From NCBI GenBank assembly GCA_031258265.1, contig JAIRNB010000292.1, positions 1-10,541 on the forward strand: a stretch of 10,541 bases of DNA, written 5' to 3'. The notes under the pieces were generated by a model. It did not search any database. It worked only from the letters and a program-made list of their open reading frames with translations, and was not told where the DNA came from. This document shows positions 6,951 through 10,541 of this stretch, one piece after another. The position numbers were made by a program, and so were the translations under genes. This stretch comes from Treponema sp. GTDB lineage: Bacteria; Spirochaetota; Spirochaetia; Treponematales; Breznakiellaceae. Within the stretch, counting starts at the first letter, position 1. Every line of letters begins with the position of its first letter.

Positions 6951-7633
6951 TATTTCACCTCGTCGCTTTCCACCAGGCCGTCCCGGATCCGCAGCAGCCG
7001 GCGGGCGTAATCCATAACCATGGGATCGTGGGTAGAAAATATAAAAGTGGTTCCCTCAGTCTTATTAAGGGCCAGCATCAGTTCCAGAATTTCCCCGCCG
7101 GTTTTGGAATCCAGATTCGCCGTGGGCTCGTCCGCCAGAATCAGGGAGGGTTTCTTGACCAGGGCCCGGGCAATGGCTACCCGCTGCTGCTGGCCCCCGG
7201 ACATTTCCTTGGGCCGCCGCCTTGCCATGCCGTCCAGCCCCACTTCGTGGATAACCCGGTTAGTGCGTTCTTTTATTTCCCCCCGGTCAAACCCCAGAAG
7301 GGTAAGGGGAAAGGAAATATTCTCTTCCACCGAGAGGACGGGGATAAGGTTATAGGCTTGGAAAATAAAACCTATCTCCCGGCGCCGCAGCAGGGCAAGC
7401 TGTTTTCTGCTTAGGCCGGAAATATTCTGGCCGCCCACAGTAATACTGCCGCCGCTGATCGTATCCAGGCAGCCGGCCAGATGCAGAAACGTGGATTTAC
7501 CGCTGCCGGAAGGACCGGCGATAGCAGCAAATTCCCCTTCCTGAAATTCCAGATTCACCCCCCGCAGGGCCTGGACTATTTGTCCGTTCAACCCGTAATT
7601 TTTTATCAGGTTTTCCGCCTTTACCACGGTCAT
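6950..7633 (-). CDS. ABC transporter ATP-binding protein, LolD/MacB family
   Basis: The product has 227 residues, the usual size for LolD. All motifs are intact: Walker A GPSGSGKST (40-48), Q-loop Gln92 in FIFQAYNLIP, signature MSGGQQQRVAIARAL (144-158), Walker B SLILADEPTANLD (163-175) with catalytic Glu169, and the switch histidine His202 in STHD. The sequence FQAYNLIPVLSVEEN is characteristic of the LolD/MacB/FtsE subgroup. It should hydrolyse ATP on the cytoplasmic face and drive the two permeases encoded directly downstream. Its ATG overlaps the stop of the SPFH gene by 4 bp (ATGA), with AGGAGGGG about 8 bp upstream, and its own stop overlaps the next start by 1 bp. Confidence 0.95.
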   Translation of the reverse strand: MTVVKAENLIKNYGLNGQIVQALRGVNLEFQEGEFAAIAGPSGSGKSTFLHLAGCLDTISGGSITVGGQNISGLSRKQLALLRRREIGFIFQAYNLIPVLSVEENISFPLTLLGFDRGEIKERTNRVIHEVGLDGMARRRPKEMSGGQQQRVAIARALVKKPSLILADEPTANLDSKTGGEILELMLALNKTEGTTFIFSTHDPMVMDYARRLLRIRDGLVESDEVK

Positions 7634-8670
7634 TGCTTTTCCCCTCCTTCTTTGGTTTTATCTCCGGTGATTTTACCTTCCATGGTTTTGCCTCCGGCGG
7701 CTTCAGCATCCGTATTCCGGCGCAGTTCGGTCAGGGCCTCAAGACCAAAAATATCCCTGGTCTTCAGTTCCTCGGCGATGGAATTGGGGACCAGCATCAT
7801 GGAATTCCCCGCCTTCAGGCCCTCGTTCAAAATCGAAAGGATTTTAAGCTTCATCGCCGGTTCATTTTTCGCGTATATGGACACCGCCTCCTCCAGCTTT
7901 TTGGCGATCTCAATCTCTGCCTCCGCCAGCAGCACCCTTCCCTTCTTTTCCCGTTCCGCCTGGGCAATACGGGAAAGGGAATCCTGCAGGTCTGCGGGAA
8001 TCTGGATGTCGGTAATCTCGATGTACTGTACGGTGATTCCCCAGTCGGTGGTTTTTTTGTCCACCTCCCCCTGGATCTGCTTTTCTATCAGGTCTCCCCG
8101 TTCCAGAAACGTGGAAAGATCGTGGCTGGATACGGCGTTCCGCAGGGCCGTTTTAGAGGCCAAAACCACCGCGTCTTCGTAGTCCTCCACCTCCAGGACG
8201 GCCTTTTGGGGGTCCCAGACAAGCCAAAAACAGAGGGCGTCCACGGTGACTGTCACCGAATCGCGGGTCAGCGTCTCCTGGGCGGAAAAATCCGTCACCC
8301 GGATACGGATGTCCACCACCTGTTCAAGGCGTTCCGCCAGGGGAATAAGGAAAAAGAGCCCCGGCCCCTGGACCCGTACAAAATGCCCGAAGCGCAGGAT
8401 GATCCCCCGGTCCCACTCGTTCAGCTTTCGGATGGATGCGGCGAGCAGCAAAACCAGAACACCGGCAGCCCCCATGGCCCCGTATGCCGGCAGCGGGGAA
8501 AGGCGGCCTTCCCACAGGGGGGGCAAAAAAAGGGCCGCGAGGCCTCCCCCCGCCATTAGGATAATAAGCCGCAGGACCGGCATACTAAGGTCCCGGCTTT
8601 TCCCGGAACCGGGAAGCTGTTTTTTCTTTATCAGAGGGGCCTTCTGTTCAGCGCTGTGTAATTCCTTCAT
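7630..8670 (-). CDS. SPFH/stomatin-prohibitin (slipin-like) membrane protein
   Basis: The product has 346 residues. After a basic cytoplasmic N-terminus come two hydrophobic helices (about 32-51 and 62-80). The SPFH domain follows (about 82-240), with classic sequence: EWDRGIILRFGHF, GPGLFFLIPLAERLEQVVDIR (103-123), and RDSVTVTVDALCFWLVWDP (136-154). The segment QIQGEVDKKTTDWGITVQ is also typical of stomatins. An Ala/Glu/Lys-rich helix (about 236-265) follows, then the conserved NEPAMKLKILSILNEGLKAGNSMMLVP-like region (split around 269-295) and a Gly/Lys-rich disordered tail. Family members oligomerise into membrane microdomains and often modulate nearby membrane proteins or proteases. No NfeD partner is present. 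Instead the gene overlaps the GntR gene upstream and the ATPase gene downstream by 4 bp each, which suggests it scaffolds or regulates the exporter (inference). Confidence 0.92.
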   Translation of the reverse strand: MKELHSAEQKAPLIKKKQLPGSGKSRDLSMPVLRLIILMAGGGLAALFLPPLWEGRLSPLPAYGAMGAAGVLVLLLAASIRKLNEWDRGIILRFGHFVRVQGPGLFFLIPLAERLEQVVDIRIRVTDFSAQETLTRDSVTVTVDALCFWLVWDPQKAVLEVEDYEDAVVLASKTALRNAVSSHDLSTFLERGDLIEKQIQGEVDKKTTDWGITVQYIEITDIQIPADLQDSLSRIAQAEREKKGRVLLAEAEIEIAKKLEEAVSIYAKNEPAMKLKILSILNEGLKAGNSMMLVPNSIAEELKTRDIFGLEALTELRRNTDAEAAGGKTMEGKITGDKTKEGGEKQ

Positions 8671-9086
8671 CTTGATTGATCTCCTCTTTGTTCTTCACCG
8701 TAATCTTCTATCAGCCTGAGAATCTCTCGTTTGTCCGCCCCCAGGCCCTCCATTTCCCGCATAAAACGGACTACCGCCTCCCTGATCTTGGCCTCCAGGG
8801 CATCCTCCTCCGGTTCCGGCCGCTTATCCGCGATATAGGTCCCGCTCCCCACCTGGGTAGCCAGAATCCCCCGGATTTCCAGTTCTCCATAGGCCTTGGC
8901 GATGGTATTGGGGTTGATCTTCAAATCCACCGCCAGGGAACGGATCGTGGGAAGCCGGTCGCCGGTCTTAAGCCTGCCGGAAAGTACCCCGTTTTCTATC
9001 TGGCGGATGATCTGCCGGTACACCGGCACCCCATTAGCCTGATCCAGGGTAAAATTGATGATCCCCGCCGATATTGTACTATTCAT
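8667..9086 (-). CDS. GntR-family transcriptional regulator, YtrA subfamily
   Basis: The product has 139 residues, short as expected for the YtrA subgroup, which lacks a large effector domain. The winged helix-turn-helix spans about 15-87: PVYRQIIRQIENGVLSGRL, GDRLPTIRSLAVDLKINPN and TIAKAYGELEIRGI, then the wing GSGTYI. A two-helix dimerisation tail follows (about 94-130, EALEAKIREAVVRFMREM-like). YtrA regulators generally repress ABC-transporter operons in which they are the first gene, which is the arrangement here. The stop overlaps the SPFH start by 4 bp. The chosen ATG (9084-9086) has no Shine-Dalgarno sequence, and the promoter places transcription start within about two bases of it, so the message is probably leaderless. 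The family's usual N-terminus corresponds to residue 10 onward (INFTLD), but no standard start codon exists there. Confidence 0.92.
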   Translation of the reverse strand: MNSTISAGIINFTLDQANGVPVYRQIIRQIENGVLSGRLKTGDRLPTIRSLAVDLKINPNTIAKAYGELEIRGILATQVGSGTYIADKRPEPEEDALEAKIREAVVRFMREMEGLGADKREILRLIEDYGEEQRGDQSR

Positions 9087-9116
9087 CTAGTACAATCATA
9101 AGTGAACTAGTACAAT
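9073..9116 (-). promoter_or_regulatory. Predicted operator for the GntR regulator: three ATTGTACTA half-sites
   Basis: On the minus strand ATTGTACTA occurs at 9108-9116 and again at 9088-9096, exactly 20 bp apart (about two helical turns). The inverted copy TAGTACAAT lies at 9073-9081, making a perfect 9-bp inverted repeat with 9088-9096 around a 6-bp spacer that contains the start codon. The first copy lies in the promoter spacer and the second overlaps the end of the -10 box and the start point, so binding would block transcription. Autoregulation by the adjacent gene product is inferred from position and symmetry. Confidence 0.75.
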
Positions 9117-9155
9117 ATGTCAATAAAAATTTGAAAATTTTGAAGAATTTTTTGA
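9087..9155 (-). promoter_or_regulatory. Near-consensus sigma-70 promoter of the export operon with an A/T-rich upstream element
   Basis: On the minus strand the -35 box is TTGACA (9118-9123, perfect). The spacer is 17 bp (9101-9117) and the -10 box is TATGAT (9095-9100, five of six). Only eight bases separate the -10 box from the ATG, so the expected start point falls at about 9086-9088. Upstream (9124-9155) there are three A/T tracts roughly 9-13 bp apart, which resemble an UP element. This is the only strong promoter seen for the operon. Confidence 0.8.
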
Positions 9156-9210
9156 ACCGGGCGGTGGATTAAACCTGACTTGCGAATAATAATCCGATGA
9201 AGGAAGGGAT

Positions 9211-9630
9211 CTATCTCCCTTTTCTGCGACTGGGCGATGAGAGTGGGGTTTTAGAAGCCTCCGGCTTATCGTCCTTCCCCTCCCGAAAGCGAATTTCAAT
9301 AATCTCTTCCATGGCAACAATCAACAGCGGGTATTCCGCCTCCCGAATAATAGAAAGCAGGTACTCAATCCGCTGACGGTCGGGGTTACGATGATAGGCG
9401 GAATAACCGGCCTTCTCGTTGCCGTAGGCAAGCCAGTCCAGGGATATCTCAAGAATCTCACAGGCCTGGACCGCCAAATCAAAATCCAGGTACTGGGTAC
9501 CGTTTATGATTTTGGATATTGCCGTCCGGGTAACCTTTAACTTGGCGGCCAACTCAATCTGCTTAAGCTTTTTACGCTTCAAAGCCAGCGCCAACCGTTC
9601 ACCGTATCTGGTCATGATAGATAACAGCAT
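9211..9630 (-). CDS. XRE-family helix-turn-helix DNA-binding protein
   Basis: The product has 139 residues. A Cro/CI-type helix-turn-helix occupies about residues 8-66: YGERLALALKRKKLKQIELA, then AKLKVTRTAISKIINGTQYL (recognition helix around 35-43), then DLAVQACEILEISLDWLAYG. The remainder is helical (DRQRIEYLLSIIREAEYPLLIVAMEEIIEIR) with a basic, Ser/Pro-rich tail that looks disordered, and no known effector domain is seen. Neither the ATG at 9628-9630 nor the in-frame ATG at 9613-9615 (giving MTRYGERLAL) has a clear Shine-Dalgarno sequence. The shorter start matches the usual distance to the domain. It is divergent from the small protein and LpoB-like genes, so it may control them. It also precedes the GntR operon on the same strand, but that operon has its own promoter in the 124-bp gap. 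Confidence 0.85.
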   Translation of the reverse strand: MLLSIMTRYGERLALALKRKKLKQIELAAKLKVTRTAISKIINGTQYLDFDLAVQACEILEISLDWLAYGNEKAGYSAYHRNPDRQRIEYLLSIIREAEYPLLIVAMEEIIEIRFREGKDDKPEASKTPLSSPSRRKGR

Positions 9631-9649
9631 AACGTCAAAAAAAGAAAAA

Positions 9650-9704
9650 AATCATCGGAATGGTGATTAGGGCCTTGACAGGATTCTATAATAGAGTTTA
9701 TTCT
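9650..9704 (+). promoter_or_regulatory. Candidate promoter/operator region for the plus-strand pair
   Basis: A perfect TTGACA (9675-9680) is followed, after 18 bp, by TATTCT (9699-9704). A perfect TATAAT (9687-9692) also occurs but lacks a good -35 box at the right distance. An imperfect inverted repeat, AATCATC/GGTGATT (9650-9656 / 9662-9668), sits just upstream and could bind the divergent XRE regulator. Which combination is used cannot be decided from sequence. Confidence 0.35.
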
Positions 9705-9752
9705 CTTTTTAGGTAGTTTCTTTCTATTTTAGAACATTTTGAGATTGGAGGA

Positions 9753-9935
9753 ATGATGAAAACCGACAGTGGAGACTGGTTTTTGATGGAGGCGCTCCGG
9801 GAAGCGGGATTTGATGTAAAGCGTATAAAAACAGGGCCTGGGAAAAAGGTAGTAACCATAGAAAAAGCGGCGATCCGGAAGTGGGAAACTCCCCGAGAGC
9901 CGGTTTTACATATCGTTGGGAAAGAGGATCGGTAA
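9753..9935 (+). CDS. Small basic protein of unknown function
   Basis: The frame gives 60 residues from the first ATG or 59 from the second (9756). GGAGGA directly abuts the first ATG, so the second ATG has the more normal spacing. No signal peptide, membrane helix or known motif is seen. The protein is soluble and Lys/Arg-rich (DVKRIKTGPGKKVVTIEKAA), with a possible alpha/beta mini-fold. Its strong ribosome-binding site and its position 22 bp before the LpoB-like gene, on the same strand, support it as a real first gene of a two-gene unit. It is not recognised from any family. Confidence 0.6.
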   Translation: MMKTDSGDWFLMEALREAGFDVKRIKTGPGKKVVTIEKAAIRKWETPREPVLHIVGKEDR

Positions 9936-9957
9936 ATCCAGAGAATCAGGAGGAAAA

Positions 9958-10541
9958 ATGAAAAGGGGTACGGCGGCGTTTATCGCTGCCTTGTATGCGG
10001 CACTGTTATTTGGCTGCGCATCCACCGGTGCCAACCGGGTTGATGCTAACACGCAGATCGACCTAACCGGCAGGTGGAATGACAGTGATATTCGTATCGT
10101 GTGCGACGCACTGGTTACTGAATGTCTAAATTCGACCGGGGTTGACCGAACGATAAGCCAGTTTACCGCCTCACACAGGGGGGAACTGCCTACGGTAATC
10201 GTGGGGCGCTTCGCAAATAATTCAAGCGAACATATTGATACATCCATTATTTCCAAGATGATGGAAACGGCCATCATCAACAGTGGAAAACTTGAATTTG
10301 TTGCCGGCGGTGATATTCGGGAGGGTATCCGGAATGAACGTGACGATCAGGCGTTTAATGCAAACGAAGCTACCGCCGCCGCTATCGGGAATGAAACAGG
10401 CGCCGCCTTTATACTGACAGGGTCCGTTAAATCTTCCGTCGAAAGAAGCGGCAATACCACGGTACGCGCCTATTTTGTTGACGCCCAGCTTACCAATATA
10501 GAAACCAACCGGATAATCTGGCAGGGACAAAATGCTGATAT
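9958..10541 (+). CDS. lpoB: LpoB-like penicillin-binding protein activator lipoprotein (3' end outside window)
   Basis: The frame is open for 194 codons to the window edge, and E. coli LpoB has about 213 residues, so only a short tail is missing. The signal peptide ends in lipobox LFGC with the lipidated cysteine at residue 20. The mature region shows LpoB-family sequence: TQIDLTGRWNDSDIRIVCD (32-50), LPTVIVGRFANNSSEHIDTS (77-96), ETAIINSGKLEFVAGG (103-118), REGIRNERDDQ (121-131), ETGAAFILTGSVKSS (146-160) and AQLTNIETNRIIWQGQ (176-191). In enterobacteria LpoB reaches through the periplasm to stimulate the bifunctional peptidoglycan synthase PBP1b. Spirochaete members are known mainly by homology. 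The start ATG has AGGAGG about 8 bp upstream. It is likely cotranscribed with the small gene before it. Confidence 0.88.
   Translation, partial: MKRGTAAFIAALYAALLFGCASTGANRVDANTQIDLTGRWNDSDIRIVCDALVTECLNSTGVDRTISQFTASHRGELPTVIVGRFANNSSEHIDTSIISKMMETAIINSGKLEFVAGGDIREGIRNERDDQAFNANEATAAAIGNETGAAFILTGSVKSSVERSGNTTVRAYFVDAQLTNIETNRIIWQGQNAD

Noticed and set aside
7633..8559. 308-residue open frame on the plus strand
   Set aside because: It is antisense to the SPFH gene, whose family assignment is clear. The predicted product has no recognisable domain.
9204..9222. Terminator of the XRE gene (AAGGGA/TCCCTT hairpin over its stop codon)
   Set aside because: The stem has only 6 bp and no T-tract follows on the minus strand.

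Overview
The window looks like a piece of a spirochaete chromosome, most likely Treponema-like. The reasons are the lipoproteins with short or relaxed lipoboxes, a Lol-type export operon that shows no LolB, an LpoB-type lipoprotein, and the general gene style. This is an inference from protein families, not a database match. Apart from the extreme left end and the right end, all genes lie on the minus strand.

Left end (1-1622): the last 31 codons of an unrecognised plus-strand gene converge on an N-terminal fragment (161 aa) of a sugar ABC transporter substrate-binding lipoprotein on the minus strand. The two genes end inside an imperfect inverted repeat (55-71 / 106-122), and both tails encode Tyr-Phe-x-Asp-Pro-Ala. 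About 1 kb of non-coding DNA follows. It holds a degenerate tandem array of roughly 100-230 bp units (879-1616) built from several hairpins. Several hairpin stems differ in sequence between units but remain perfectly paired.

Centre (1623-9123): a minus-strand operon that reads, in order of transcription, YtrA-type GntR repressor, SPFH/stomatin-like membrane protein, LolD/MacB-type ATPase, two FtsX/MacB-type permeases (588 and 433 aa), a periplasmic LolA-like protein and an outer-membrane beta-barrel protein. The first four genes are joined by 4-bp, 4-bp and 1-bp overlaps. The later genes are separated by 121, 161 and 42 bp. Together they could form an inner membrane to periplasm to outer membrane route for lipoprotein or lipid export, with the repressor controlling its own operon. 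The repressor gene has a near-consensus sigma-70 promoter (TTGACA, 17 bp, TATGAT) that places the transcription start at or within about two bases of the ATG. Copies of ATTGTACTA surround and overlap this promoter.

Right end (9211-10541): a minus-strand XRE-family regulator is divergent from a plus-strand pair, a 59-60 aa unknown protein followed by an LpoB-like penicillin-binding-protein activator lipoprotein that runs off the window.
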